A stretch of DNA of 52,754 nucleotides, taken from assembly GCA_035649895.1 (NCBI GenBank), contig DASRIS010000088.1:1-52754 (forward strand), given 5' to 3'. This document shows, one piece after another, positions 24,695-33,446 of this stretch (within the stretch, counting starts at the first letter, position 1; each line of letters opens with the position of its first letter). The notes beneath the pieces are model-generated. The model was not told where the DNA came from, did not search any database, and saw only the letters and a list, made by a program, of their open reading frames with translations. This DNA is from DASSUC01 sp035649895. GTDB taxonomy: Bacteria > Actinomycetota > Actinomycetes > Mycobacteriales > Micromonosporaceae. Made by a program: the position numbers and the translations under genes.

Positions 24695-25429
24695 CGCTAC
24701 ACCGGCGGCCCACCGCACGATGTGTGCCGCGAGCGGACCGCTGTGGCGTACCCACGACAGGTGGGTCAGGTGGGCGGCTCCGGCCTCCGCCGGCCCGTAG
24801 CGGCACCGGGTGACCGATGCGTTAGGCAGCTTCTCCAGCAGGTGCTCCACGGCCTGTGGCGGCGCCTGCCGGTCACCGTCGACGCCCACGCTGAGCACCG
24901 GAAGCCGGACCTGACGCAGGCGCGGCTCCAGCTCCGGCAGGCCTGCCACGGCGTACCGTCCGGTCCGCGCCTGGCGTCCCCAGTCGGCGACCAGCCCAGC
25001 CGCCTGCCGGGCGCCGAAGCCGGCCGCGGGCAGGTACCCGAGCAGGCGGCTCACCGCCACCATCAGCTGCGAGCCGACCAGCACCCGCGCCCCGCCCAGC
25101 AGCCCGTAGCGCGGAAAGTACGGCGTGGAGGTGGCGACCAGGACCAGGCCAGTGACGGCGGTCGGCTCCAGTGCCAGGTACAGCGTCGAAAGCTGACCGC
25201 CGAGACTGTGGCCGAGCAGGAAGACCGGTCTGGCGGGCAGGCGTTCGCGGACGGCGGCGAGCGTCTGCGGCCGGTAGTACCTGGCCCACACCCCCAGGGC
25301 CGGCCACACGACAAAGAGCGGGTCGGCGGCGCCAGGCTGGTCCCGCCGGACCAGCAGCCCGCCGACGGTGCTGCCGTCGTGCAGCGGGACGTCGAGCTCC
25401 TCCTCTGTGGTCTTCGGCTGCTCGCTCAT
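24695..25429 (-). pseudogene. Alpha/beta hydrolase lacking an internal segment and its own stop
   Basis: The frame starts at ATG 25429. It has 'VPLHDGSTVGGLLVRR', nucleophile elbow 'FLLGHSLGGQLSTLYLAL', 'LPVLSVGVDGDRQAPPQAVEHLLEKL' and a late His in 'AGAAHLTHLSWVRH'. Compared with the family, about 50 residues between 'ARYYRP' and 'QTLAAVRERLPARPVF' (the strand with the DLRGHG-type motif) are missing. Similarity ends near 24695, but the frame runs on without a stop to 23309, antisense to the DUF3800-like gene and past it. Both features indicate deletion damage. An active enzyme is doubtful. Confidence 0.6.
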
Positions 25430-25846
25430 CCCTCCCCATCTCCACGATCATCGCATTCAGCCAATGTCCCGAGGTACCGATGAGCCCGGACCCGGCTGCG
25501 GCATATCCGCCGCATCGGGCCGCCCAACGTTATCGTGAGATTGGTATACGGCGCGGGGAGCACAACCGTCACCCGTGAATGGGCATCTCAATGTCGCCTA
25601 GGGCAGCCCAGCATGGTCGGGACCTGGCCGCGGCGCTGTCGGCGACGCTCGGCGGCCTACCCCCGTGGTGGCTCCGGCCGGCGAGGTCCAGCCCGGGTCG
25701 CCTCGTCGGGCCCACCGGGCCGGGCTTCACCGCGGCAGCCTGCTTCATCGACGGCGTCGGCGAGGTCGCCAAGGGCCCTGCGTGCTTGACCCGGGTCATC
25801 AGGTTTCCGAGGCGAACCAGGACGGCGAGTCGAGGGGAGGGTACCG
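25430..25846. other. Gap of about 400 bp without a supported gene
   Basis: A short A/T-rich stretch near 25530-25555 (cgttatcgtgagattggtatacgg) could be a promoter reading right. Weak frames on both strands (for example 25569-25799 minus) have no family resemblance and poor starts. I see no hairpin or repeat of note. Confidence 0.3.
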
Positions 25847-26521
25847 GTGCAGAGCTACGGCATCTGGGATCTCATCTACCGGTACCTGCTGCCCGACTGG
25901 TGGGTCATTCCGGTCTACACCACCATCACCGCGTGGATGGCGACGGTGGCGTGGTGGCGGCGAGCGCAGCGGCTGGGCCGGGACTGGGCGCGGCGGTTCC
26001 TCGTCCTGCTGGAGGATGGGCCGAGGCTGCGCCTGTACGCGTTCCGCGCCGCGGTCGCGTTGCCGTTCTTCCTCGTGCCGTTGGCCATTGTGGTGATGTC
26101 GTATCTGCTGGGATGCGGAGTCTGGGCAGCGTTCCACGATGGACAGGTCGGTATCGCGCCCAACGCGGTCAACCTGGCGGCGCTGGCGTACGGGACCGGC
26201 GGTGTCGTCCTCGTCGCCTGGGCGTACAAGAAGGACATAGAGCTCTTCCTCGGCGGTGCGCTGTGGTACGGCGCGGTCGTCGGGATCCCATGGGGGCTGC
26301 TGGCCTTGGTGAACCTCCTCTTCGCCATCCTGGATCTGCTGACGGATGCCCTGTTCGGCACCCCCGAGTGGGGCAGGCTGTGGCACGCGCTGGGCATCCT
26401 CGCCGTGGCGGTCGTGCCGAGCGTGACACTCCTCGTCGCCGGCTGGTCGGCGCGCAAGGGTTGGGACCTCATCACCGGCCGCTGGGCCGACGAGGAGGAC
26501 CACGAGCCCAGCGAGGCGTAG
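25847..26521 (+). CDS. Membrane protein of unknown function
   Basis: The 224-aa product starts at GTG 25847, preceded by GGGGAGGG. It has an amphipathic head 'SYGIWDLIYRYLLPDWWVIPVYTTITAWMATVAWW'. About five spans follow: 'FRAAVALPFFLVPLAIVVMSYLL', 'NLAALAYGTGGVVLVAWAY', 'WYGAVVGIPWGLLALVNLLFAI', 'ALGILAVAVVPSVTLLVAGW'. The cytoplasmic tail is acidic ('DEEDHEPSEA'). No recognised domain. Confidence 0.7.
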   Translation: MQSYGIWDLIYRYLLPDWWVIPVYTTITAWMATVAWWRRAQRLGRDWARRFLVLLEDGPRLRLYAFRAAVALPFFLVPLAIVVMSYLLGCGVWAAFHDGQVGIAPNAVNLAALAYGTGGVVLVAWAYKKDIELFLGGALWYGAVVGIPWGLLALVNLLFAILDLLTDALFGTPEWGRLWHALGILAVAVVPSVTLLVAGWSARKGWDLITGRWADEEDHEPSEA

Positions 26522-26554
26522 GGGGAAGCCGGTAGTCCCGTACCGGGTGTGGGG

Positions 26555-26857
26555 TCAGCCGCCCACGGCGAGCCCGAACGGTCGCACGACGACCCCGACG
26601 ATGAGATCGGCGGCGGCGTATGGGTCGTCCAGCAGCAGCCGGCGCACCTCACGGACGTCCGTGCCGCGCAGGACCAGCACACCGGTGTCCACTGGTTCTC
26701 GTGTCGCCCCGGCCAGGAGCAACGTCCCCCCGTCGGCCAGATCGCGCAACCACGCGAGATGGTCCTGCCGGTACGGCATTCGTCGTTGCTCCATGCCCGC
26801 CACGTACGTATAGATAACTAGAAATGTCGATAAGGTCCCGGCCACGGGGACCATCAT
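26555..26857 (-). CDS. YCII-related domain protein
   Basis: The ~100-aa product has the ferredoxin-like YCII pattern: 'STFLVIYTYVAGMEQRRMPYRQDHLAWL' with the conserved His of the DHL motif, 'LLLAGATREPVDTGVLVLRG' and 'EVRRLLLDDPYAAADLIVGVVVRPF'. These small dimeric proteins are putative enzymes of unknown reaction. Start ATG 26857 lies 11 nt beyond the stop of the methyltransferase gene, so the two form an operon. A slightly shorter start at an internal GTG is possible. Confidence 0.75.
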   Translation of the reverse strand: MMVPVAGTLSTFLVIYTYVAGMEQRRMPYRQDHLAWLRDLADGGTLLLAGATREPVDTGVLVLRGTDVREVRRLLLDDPYAAADLIVGVVVRPFGLAVGG

Positions 26858-26868
26858 GCCGCCGGCGG

Positions 26869-27627
26869 TCAGGTACGGCGTAGCACCAGCGTCACAAAGC
26901 CCAGCACGTTGCGGTACCCGCACAGCCACTGGTCACGGTGCTCCCGGGCGACGGTGAGCGCCTCGGCGGAGTCCGGATGACCGGGGTTGTCCAGCGCCCA
27001 CCCGGTGAGCGAACCGACCCACGACCACTCGTAGTTGTGCCACTCGGCGGCGTCGCTGACGTGGGCGTACACCGGTGTCCAACCGGCTTGTTCGGCGGCG
27101 GCGACCAGGCCGGCGAGGTCGGTGAGGTCCTGCGGCGTCACGTTGAGCGCGGCCAGCGCCTGCGGCGTCGGCGGAGCCTGCCAGAAACCCTCACCGACCA
27201 GCAGGACGCCGTCAGCGCGCACGTGCCGGCCGGCCAGCCGCAGCGCCGCGGCGAAGCCGCCGAACGCGTGTGTCGACCCGACGCACAGCACCAGGTCGTA
27301 GTCGCCGTCGGGCACGTACGTGCGGACGTCACGCTCGTGCAGGGTGAGCCGGTCGGCCAGACCGCGCTCGGCGGCGGCTTCCGCGGCGCGGTCCAGGGCG
27401 TACCGGCTGACGTCTACCGCGTCCGCGTGGCCGTCCGGGTAGTGGGCCAGGGCCTGCAGCGCCCAGGCTGCCTGCCCGCAGCCGAGGTCGAGGATACGGG
27501 CCGCCGGCTGCCGGTCCGCCCGGCGCAGCAGCCGGTTGACGTTGACACCCAGGATCGGGGCCGCGATCGGGTGGTGCGCGTGCGCGATGCTGCTGAGCCG
27601 TTGACGGTCCACCGCCACAGTGAACAT
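26869..27627 (-). CDS. Class I SAM-dependent methyltransferase
   Basis: The 252-aa product has motif I 'ILDLGCGQAAWALQALAHYP', the acidic end of strand 2 'ADAVDVSRYALDRA', 'LHERDVRTYVPDGDYDLVLCVGSTHAFGG', and a Trp-rich C-terminal part 'AEWHNYEWSWVGSLTGW'. It resembles small-molecule methyltransferases of the type 11/25 group; the acceptor is unknown. It is followed by the YCII gene on the same strand and is divergent from the truncated PPOX gene with a 25-bp gap. Confidence 0.85.
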   Translation of the reverse strand: MFTVAVDRQRLSSIAHAHHPIAAPILGVNVNRLLRRADRQPAARILDLGCGQAAWALQALAHYPDGHADAVDVSRYALDRAAEAAAERGLADRLTLHERDVRTYVPDGDYDLVLCVGSTHAFGGFAAALRLAGRHVRADGVLLVGEGFWQAPPTPQALAALNVTPQDLTDLAGLVAAAEQAGWTPVYAHVSDAAEWHNYEWSWVGSLTGWALDNPGHPDSAEALTVAREHRDQWLCGYRNVLGFVTLVLRRT

Positions 27628-27652
27628 CAGGGGGCATGCCTACCGTGAGGAC

Positions 27653-27934
27653 ATGACTGACGTCGGTGACTTCGCTCGCCTGGTCACGGGCGACCACGGC
27701 CTGTGCGTCGTGTCGACCCTGCGACCGGACGGCACGATCCAGGCCACGGTGGTGAATGCCGGAGTGCTCGACCATCCGCTGGCCGGACGACCCGTGGTGG
27801 CGTCCGTGGCGATGGGCGGCAGCCGCAAGCTGGCCAACTTGCGGGTCCGGCCCCAGGCGACTGTGGTCGCCCGGGTCGGTTGGGAATGGGTGGCCGCCGA
27901 GGGCCGTGCCGAGCTGGTCGGCTCCGACGCCTGA
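27653..27934 (+). pseudogene. Truncated F420/FMN-binding PPOX-type protein
   Basis: ATG 27653 (GTGAGGAC just upstream) gives 93 aa matching the first two thirds of split-barrel PPOX-class F420-dependent oxidoreductases: 'FARLVTGDHGLCVVSTLRPDGTIQATVVNAGVLDHP', 'GGSRKLANLRVRPQATVVARVGWEWVAAEGRAELVG'. Family members are about 140 aa and continue with a C-terminal helix and strand. Here a TGA follows 'GSDA' and the end is lost. Shortly downstream (28005-28040) a short coding-like acidic stretch may be the remnant of the missing part. Confidence 0.65.
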
Positions 27935-28040
27935 GGGTCCACAACACCCCACCAACGGCACGAGCGTACGCCTCGCGGAGTGAGACCGGTCCGGCGCTGG
28001 CCGGGCCGAGGAGGTCTGGTCCGCGGCGGAGGAGGACGGC

Positions 28041-28928
28041 TCAGCCGCCGCTGTTGAGGTCGGTGACGAGGGTACGCAGCCAGGACTGGGCCAGCGTGGG
28101 CTCGTGGCCGATGGCCCGGGCCAAGGCCTGACGGCCGGACCGGCTGCGGCCGTAGGCGACGAGTGCCGCAGCTTCGGCGAGCGCCTGACGGGTGCGCTGG
28201 TCGCGGTCGGGCCCCGCCGCCTCGGCCAGCCACCGCTCGGGTCGGAACGACCTGGTCAGCTTGGTCTGCTGGTCACCGAGGTACGACCAGACCCATGGAT
28301 GCAGCGACACGTTGACGACCGCACGGGCCGGCAGCTGACGCGTCCACGCCGCGTGCTGCTGCCAGCGGTACGTGTTCGGGCTGGTCCTCGTCCGGCTCGT
28401 CACCCCGACGAACCGCATCTTGCGCCGGATGACCGGCCAGGGCTGCCGAGCCTCGTCGACCCAGGTCCGCAGCAGCTCGAACAGCTCGGTGAAGGTCGCG
28501 CCGCGATACACCACGTCCACGAACGTGACCGGCCGACCGCGCCGGGCCAGGGCGGACGGGGCGAGCCCAACGGCGGCCAGGATGCGCCGGGCCTGAGCCT
28601 GCTCAGCCGGGGTCAGCGGGCGCCGCCGCCACCGGCGCCAGGACCCCACTCCGGGCCGCTGGAAGGACAGCGGTAGCCGACGCAGCCACCGCTGGTCGCC
28701 GTGCCCAGCAAGGGCACCGCTGAGCAGGTCGAACATCGAGTCCAACGACCTGCCGACGAAGACCAGGTCGCCGTTGCCGCTGCGGGCGAGCACCTTGCCG
28801 GCGCATGTGACCAGGTCATCGAGGAACCACAGGTCCGGTGGCATGGTCGCATCCAGCAGCGATCCCAGCTGGTCGGGCGTGACCAGGTCCCACCGAAACG
28901 GCAGGCTCTCCTCAGCCGTCCCACGCAT
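28041..28928 (-). CDS. Uncharacterised protein with a possible phosphoribosyltransferase-like fold
   Basis: The 295-aa product has no signal peptide. Two stretches look like a PRTase core: 'DLVFVGRSLDSMFDLLSGAL' early, and 'VTFVDVVYRGATFTELFELL' (about 135-155), which mimics the PRPP loop (hydrophobic strand, DD/DV, then G-A-T). The C-terminal half is Trp/Arg-rich ('MRFVGVTSRTRTSPNTYRWQQHAAWTRQL', 'HPWVWSYLGDQQTKLTRSF'). I recognise no named family. PRTase-fold proteins of unknown role occur in stress (ter-type) and RNA-repair contexts; no such partner is adjacent. The ribosome site is weak. Confidence 0.6.
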   Translation of the reverse strand: MRGTAEESLPFRWDLVTPDQLGSLLDATMPPDLWFLDDLVTCAGKVLARSGNGDLVFVGRSLDSMFDLLSGALAGHGDQRWLRRLPLSFQRPGVGSWRRWRRRPLTPAEQAQARRILAAVGLAPSALARRGRPVTFVDVVYRGATFTELFELLRTWVDEARQPWPVIRRKMRFVGVTSRTRTSPNTYRWQQHAAWTRQLPARAVVNVSLHPWVWSYLGDQQTKLTRSFRPERWLAEAAGPDRDQRTRQALAEAAALVAYGRSRSGRQALARAIGHEPTLAQSWLRTLVTDLNSGG

Positions 28929-29054
28929 CCGGTCATGATGACAGGCGGCCTCCGACCCGAGCCCATGGGCAGCGCCAACGGCTTGACGGCGGTAGACCTT
29001 GACGGCGACGGCACGGAGCCGATAGAACCCAAAGGGTTATAAACTAAGAGGTTA

Positions 29055-29286
29055 TGGAGCTATGCGCCCGATGCGCTGGACACGACGTTCGCTGCACTGG
29101 CCGATCCGGCCCGGCGGACGATCCTGGCCCGGCCGGCGTCCGGCGACGCTACCGTAGCTGAACTGGCCGCCCCGCTTGCGATGAGCCAGCCGGCGGTTGC
29201 TACTGCCGGAGAGCTTCCGGCGGCTCGACACACTGCTCGGCCGCCTCGACGACGGACAGCCAGGGGAAGGACGCGATGACCGGTGA
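29055..29286 (+). pseudogene. ArsR-family regulator remnant with central deletion
   Basis: One frame carries the start of an ArsR winged helix ('ALDTTFAALADPARRTILAR', 'ATVAELAAPLAMSQPAV'). It then jumps to another frame holding the typical ArsR tail ('ESFRRLDTLLGRLDDGQPGEGR'), which stops at 29284-29286. The recognition helix, wing and dimer region between them are gone, and the start codon is out of frame. The tail overlaps the methyltransferase start (ATGACCGGTGA), so the intact gene was once coupled to it. Upstream, GGTTAT occurs twice (29035-29055) and may be the old operator. Confidence 0.65.
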
Positions 29287-29947
29287 CCCACCGGCCGACC
29301 GGTTGGACGCCGGACCGGGCCAGGCCGTCTACAGCAGGCGCATCCTCGCCATCTACGACACCGGCATCATACGCATCGCCCAGCCCTTGGCGTGGCGCTG
29401 CCCGAGCAGCCGGATCCAGGCGCTGTACGACACGTACGCCTCAGCGGACCACCTCGACGTCGGGATCGGCACCGGGTACTTCCTCAACCGGTGCCGGTTC
29501 CCGGTGCCGGCACCGCGGATCACCCTGCTCGACATGAACGCCAACTGCCTGGCCGTGGCCGCCCGGCGGCTGGCTCGCTACCAGGTCACCACCCACCAGG
29601 CCAACGTGCTGGAGCCGATCGCCCTGCCGGCACGCAGCTTCGGCTCGGTGGGCATGAACTGCCTGCTGCACTGCCTGCCCGGCACGCTCGCGGACAAGGC
29701 TGCGGCGCTGGGCAACGTCAAGGCGTTGATGCGCCCGGGTGCACCCCTGTTCGGGAGCACCGTGCTGGTCAAGGGGGTCCGGCACAACCTGCTCGGCCGG
29801 ATCCTGGTCGACGCGTGGAACCGCCGGGGCATCTGGAGCAACCGGGAGGACGACCTCGTCGGGCTGCATGCCGCGCTAGGGGCCCACTTCACGCGGTACG
29901 AGGTCGAGCCCATCGGGCGCTCGGCGCACTTCATCGCATGGGCCTGA
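29276..29947 (+). CDS. Class I SAM-dependent methyltransferase, formerly coupled to an ArsR gene
   Basis: The 223-aa product has 'ADHLDVGIGTGYFLNRCRFP' (motif I), 'RITLLDMNANCLAVAARRLA' (motif II), 'GSVGMNCLLHCLPG' and 'LMRPGAPLFGSTVLVKG'. The start is supported by GGGGAAGGA. The N-terminal 'YSRRILAIYDTGIIRIAQPLAWRCP' is typical of a group of actinobacterial methyltransferases beside transcription regulators. The substrate is unknown. Its regulator is now a pseudogene. The 3' end overlaps the opposing exonuclease ORF by 72 bp. Confidence 0.85.
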   Translation: MTGDPPADRLDAGPGQAVYSRRILAIYDTGIIRIAQPLAWRCPSSRIQALYDTYASADHLDVGIGTGYFLNRCRFPVPAPRITLLDMNANCLAVAARRLARYQVTTHQANVLEPIALPARSFGSVGMNCLLHCLPGTLADKAAALGNVKALMRPGAPLFGSTVLVKGVRHNLLGRILVDAWNRRGIWSNREDDLVGLHAALGAHFTRYEVEPIGRSAHFIAWA

Positions 29948-30550
29948 CCCATACGCGGCCACGCCGGGTAACCCGCTCCCACGGCGACCGCGTGCCTGCG
30001 GGTTGGCGGCGAGCATGGCGCAGAACAGGGCACCCTGCTCGATCGCGTCATCCAGCGCCACATGGCTGTGCGGGGAGTCGTCGAACCAGCTGCGAGGCAT
30101 GGTGCGCTTCGATGTCGCCCGGTACCCGGTGCCCAGCAAGGCCATGGCGTACGTCTTGATGTCCAGTGCCGAGTGGGAGAACGGGCTCGACCCGGTGAAC
30201 CGGACCAGGTACCAGTACACGAACATGAAGTCGAACGCGGCGGGGTAGCCGACGAACACCGGCCGCCCCGGTAGCTGCTCGAGCCAGGTCTTGTAGCGGG
30301 CCATCGCGACCGCCGGGTCCTGCTGGTCGGCCCGGCACGCCGCCCAGGCCTGCGGCTGGGTCGCCCACCACGCCATGGTGGCCGCATCACCGCGCGCACC
30401 GGGCAGCGGGACGAGGTTTGCGCTGAAGGTAGCCAGCAGGTCCTTGCCGGCGGTGTACGCCGCCGATGCGAAGCTCAGCATCGAGTGGGGTCCGGGGATC
30501 GGACCGTCCGTCTCAACGTCCGTGCTGACATAGATCTCCGGCCGTGCCAC
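29876..30550 (-). CDS. DEDD-type 3'-5' exonuclease-like protein
   Basis: From GTG 30550 the product is 224 aa. It has 'IYVSTDVETDGPIPGPHSMLSFASAAY' (exonuclease motif I, D-x-E), 'VGYPAAFDFMFVYWYLVRF' (motif II with conserved Asp) and 'SHVALDDAIEQGALFCAML' (motif III, HxALDDA). It should be a metal-dependent nuclease of the DnaQ/RNase T group. Past 'MLAANPQARG' the tail is Gly/Arg-rich and antisense to the methyltransferase, so the original stop may be lost. The longer frame to 30718 has no family resemblance at its start. Confidence 0.75.
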   Translation of the reverse strand: MARPEIYVSTDVETDGPIPGPHSMLSFASAAYTAGKDLLATFSANLVPLPGARGDAATMAWWATQPQAWAACRADQQDPAVAMARYKTWLEQLPGRPVFVGYPAAFDFMFVYWYLVRFTGSSPFSHSALDIKTYAMALLGTGYRATSKRTMPRSWFDDSPHSHVALDDAIEQGALFCAMLAANPQARGRRGSGLPGVAAYGSGPCDEVRRAPDGLDLVPREVGP

Positions 30551-30672
30551 GCCCGCACCGTACGGCACCCGCACCGCAGCGTCGACCACGTGGTGATCCG
30601 CACGCCCGGCGACACCCAAGATGGCCCGTCGGGTTGTCAGATGCTGACCGGCTCGCGTAGCGCAGCAGAGGG

Positions 30673-31128
30673 TCACTCGCGCTCGATCCTCCGCAGCCCG
30701 TGCGTGGGCGTCCACCACTCGACGACGAGCATCGTGGCCTGCTCGTTGAGGTGGGTGTGCACAACCTCGGCGATGTCAGCGTGGAAGCGGTCGCCGTCCG
30801 GTCCTTGGGTGACGGGTCCGGCCGCGGTCGCCCGGCCGGAGATCTTCGCCTCGCCCGGCCACTGCGCCTCGCCGCCCTCGACCGGGTCGACCGTGGCGCT
30901 GTGCAGGGCGAACCGTGGGTCCCGATGCAGATCCGCGCCCTTGCGCGAGCTCGCCATCGAGCCGAAGACCAGCTCACCGTCCTCGAAGGCCGCCTCGATC
31001 CCGCTGATCCGCGGCGCCCCGTTGGCTCGCACGGTGGCAATGGTCTTGTGCCGGTGAGCGTCGAACAGCGCCCGCACGCGCTGAGCAAACTCCGGCGCTG
31101 CCTGTTCGACGTCCTGCCATGCCGTCAT
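30673..31128 (-). CDS. Pyridoxamine 5'-phosphate oxidase-family protein
   Basis: The 151-aa split-barrel flavin/F420-binding protein has 'HKTIATVRANGAPRISGIEAAFEDGELVFGSMASSRKGADLHRDPRFALHS' and 'AKISGRATAAG', ending 'EWWTPTHGLRRIERE'. The TVRxxGxPRxSx strand and the S-x-K-x-xDL helix are family hallmarks. It binds FMN or F420; the substrate is unknown. It lies upstream of the exonuclease on the same strand. The gap 31129-31388 to the next gene shows nothing I can support. Confidence 0.85.
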   Translation of the reverse strand: MTAWQDVEQAAPEFAQRVRALFDAHRHKTIATVRANGAPRISGIEAAFEDGELVFGSMASSRKGADLHRDPRFALHSATVDPVEGGEAQWPGEAKISGRATAAGPVTQGPDGDRFHADIAEVVHTHLNEQATMLVVEWWTPTHGLRRIERE

Positions 31129-31388
31129 ACGCGCATGATTGCACCGACCCGGCCAGCGGCGCGCGCCCCGTGGCGACAGCGGATACCGGCGAGCTCAGCC
31201 ACGAGCAGTATCGATCACGGCGAAGCCGTCCAGTCCGTGGGCTCGCTGCTGCGGCGACGGTTTCTGCCAGAGCTTCTACGCGTGCCGGGATGGGGTGTCG
31301 GGGCTGCTCGGCAGCCCTTCGCTGGGCCGGTACCGGTGGCTCGGGCGTAGGGTGGCGATGAGCGCTCAACGGGGAGGTCGACACTGGC

Positions 31389-32261
31389 ATGACGACGACG
31401 CATGTGCTCAGGACCGCCGAGGTCGACATCGTCTACGACATCCACGGGCCGCTGCCTACGGCCGACGGACGCCCACCTCTGTTCATGATCGGCCAGCCCA
31501 TGGACGCTGGCGGGTTCGCCACCTTGGCGTCGTACCTCCCCGACCGCACCGTGGTCACCTATGACCCGCGCGGCCTGGGCCGCAGCAGGCGCAAGGACGG
31601 CCGGGTCGACAATGCGCCGGCCGTCCAGGCGGAGGACGTGCACGCCGTGGTCGAGGCGCTCGGCGTGGGCCCGGTCGAGATGTTCGCGAGCAGCGGCGGC
31701 GCGGTGACCGCACTAGCCCTTGTGGCGGCGTACCCCAGCGACGTGACCGCCCTGGTGGCCCACGAGCCGCCGCTGATCGCGGTGCTCCCCGACGCGGAGG
31801 CGGCCGAGCGTGCCCAGGGCGGCGTTCGGGACGCGTACGAGGCAAAGGGGTCCAATGCCGGCATGGCGGCTTTCATCGCAATGACGTCGTGGCGAGGCCA
31901 GTTCACCGATGAGTACTTCGCCCAGTCTCCACCTGATCCGGTCCAGTTCGGGATGCCGAGCGAGGACGACGGCTCGCGTGACGACCCGTTGCTCTCCGAC
32001 CGCTCCTGGGCGGTCACCAGCTACCGCCCCGACGTTGCCAAGCTGGCCGCGGCGCCGACCCGCATCGTGATCGCTGTCGGCGAGGAGTCCCTGGACACGC
32101 TCACCGGACGCACAGCGGTGGCCACCGCCGAGCTGCTCGGCCAGCAGGCGACGGTGTTCCCGAGCCACCATGGCGGCTTCCTCGGCGGCGAGTTCGGATA
32201 CGCCGGCCAGCCGGAGGCCTTCGCACGCAAGCTACGCGAGGTCCTCGACGACCGCAGCTGA
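31389..32261 (+). CDS. Alpha/beta hydrolase
   Basis: The 290-aa product has 'PPLFMIGQPMDAGGFATLASYL', 'RTVVTYDPRGLGRSRRKDG', 'VEMFASSGGAVTALALVAAYP' (nucleophile elbow with Ser in S-S-G-G), 'TRIVIAVGEES' (acid region) and 'FPSHHGGFLGGEFGYAGQP' with the catalytic His. The G-x-S-x-G elbow is altered at its first Gly (Ala). GGGGAGG precedes ATG 31389. Unlike the hydrolase at 25.4 kb it looks complete. Confidence 0.88.
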   Translation: MTTTHVLRTAEVDIVYDIHGPLPTADGRPPLFMIGQPMDAGGFATLASYLPDRTVVTYDPRGLGRSRRKDGRVDNAPAVQAEDVHAVVEALGVGPVEMFASSGGAVTALALVAAYPSDVTALVAHEPPLIAVLPDAEAAERAQGGVRDAYEAKGSNAGMAAFIAMTSWRGQFTDEYFAQSPPDPVQFGMPSEDDGSRDDPLLSDRSWAVTSYRPDVAKLAAAPTRIVIAVGEESLDTLTGRTAVATAELLGQQATVFPSHHGGFLGGEFGYAGQPEAFARKLREVLDDRS

Positions 32262-32434
32262 CGTGCCTTCCAACAAGGCCGTCTCCTGGGTCCAGCGCAG
32301 CCACGCAGTGCTGGCGTACTCCGGCGCTGGACCGGACCGGTGCAGGTCAGCGCCCTTGCCTCAGGCACTATGAGCCTCGGGGTCCGGTACCGACAGTGGA
32401 TGACCTGCCCGTGTCGTTGGCGCAGGATGGTCGG

Positions 32435-33391
32435 GTGCGCCCCTTCCGCTTCTTTGGTACTGCGGCCGCCGGGCCGGTCGGCGTTCACGTGATCGTTGAC
32501 ACCGCGCGCCGGGCAGAGGCGGCCGGTTTCACTGGGCTGGTCCTGCCGGACCACCTGCTTGAGCAGCATGCCCCGGTACCGGTGCTGGCCACGGTTGCCG
32601 CCGTGACCCAACGGCTGCGGATCATGCCGTTCGTGCTCAACGCCGGCCTGCGCCACCCGGCCGTGGTGGCCCAGGATCTGGCCAGCCTCGACGTACTTTC
32701 CGGCGGCCGGCTGGAGATCGGTCTGGGCGCTGGCTGGAACCGCAGGGAACACGACGCTATCGGCTTACCGTTCGATCCGGCCCGGCGACGCATCGACCGG
32801 TTGGCCGAGGCCGTTGACGTCCTGAAGGGCTGTCTCGCCCCCGGCCCCTTCTCCTACCGAGGGGCGTTCTACAGCTTGGACCGGCACGACGGGTATCCCA
32901 AGCCGGTGCAGCAGCCACATCCCCCGCTGTTCATCGGTGGCGGCGGCCGGCGGGTGCTCGCCTTGGCGGCCCGGCACGCCGACACCGTTGGGCTGGCGCC
33001 GCGCGTGCTACCGGGCGGCAACGGACTCCCGCCGCCGGACCCGCACAGCCTCACCCTCGCCGGCGCCCAGGAGAAGGTCGCCTGGATCCGCGCCGCGGCA
33101 GGCGACCGCTTCGACCGGATCGAGCTGAACCTCTACCCCAGTGGCGGGCCCCTGCTCGTCACCGCCAACGCCACCGCGCCGGCACGCGAACGCGCCGACG
33201 CCTTGCACCGGCTCACCGGGGTCCAGCTCACCACGACCGAGATCCTTCAGTCGCCACACATCTTCATCGGATCGGTCGCGGACATCGTCGACAAGATCCA
33301 GTCGCTACGGGCACAGCTCGGAGTCAGCTCCTTCATGCTCGGAGACATCGACGCCGCCATCCCGATCGTGGAACGGCTCGCCGGACAGTAA
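32435..33391 (+). CDS. LLM-class F420-dependent oxidoreductase
   Basis: The 318-aa product is a luciferase-like (beta/alpha)8 barrel: 'PFRFFGTAAAGPVG', 'AEAAGFTGLVLPDHLLEQHAPVPVLATVAAVTQRLRIMPFVLNAGLRHP', 'LDVLSGGRLEIGLGAGWNRREHDAIGLPF', 'FIGGGGRRVLALAARHADTVGL'. It follows the TIGR03621-type pattern of actinobacterial F420 oxidoreductases. GTG 32435 (AGGATGG upstream, V-R-P-F-R-F start) is preferred over GTG 32396. Confidence 0.88.
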   Translation: MRPFRFFGTAAAGPVGVHVIVDTARRAEAAGFTGLVLPDHLLEQHAPVPVLATVAAVTQRLRIMPFVLNAGLRHPAVVAQDLASLDVLSGGRLEIGLGAGWNRREHDAIGLPFDPARRRIDRLAEAVDVLKGCLAPGPFSYRGAFYSLDRHDGYPKPVQQPHPPLFIGGGGRRVLALAARHADTVGLAPRVLPGGNGLPPPDPHSLTLAGAQEKVAWIRAAAGDRFDRIELNLYPSGGPLLVTANATAPARERADALHRLTGVQLTTTEILQSPHIFIGSVADIVDKIQSLRAQLGVSSFMLGDIDAAIPIVERLAGQ

Positions 33392-33446
33392 CCGCCCAGC
33401 GCGCAGGGCGTCGTGCCCTCGCCCGGACGGCACTAGTGTGCCGAGC

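Noticed and set aside
25569..25799. 76-codon minus-strand ORF
   Set aside because: No ribosome site, Pro/Ser-rich, no resemblance to a family.
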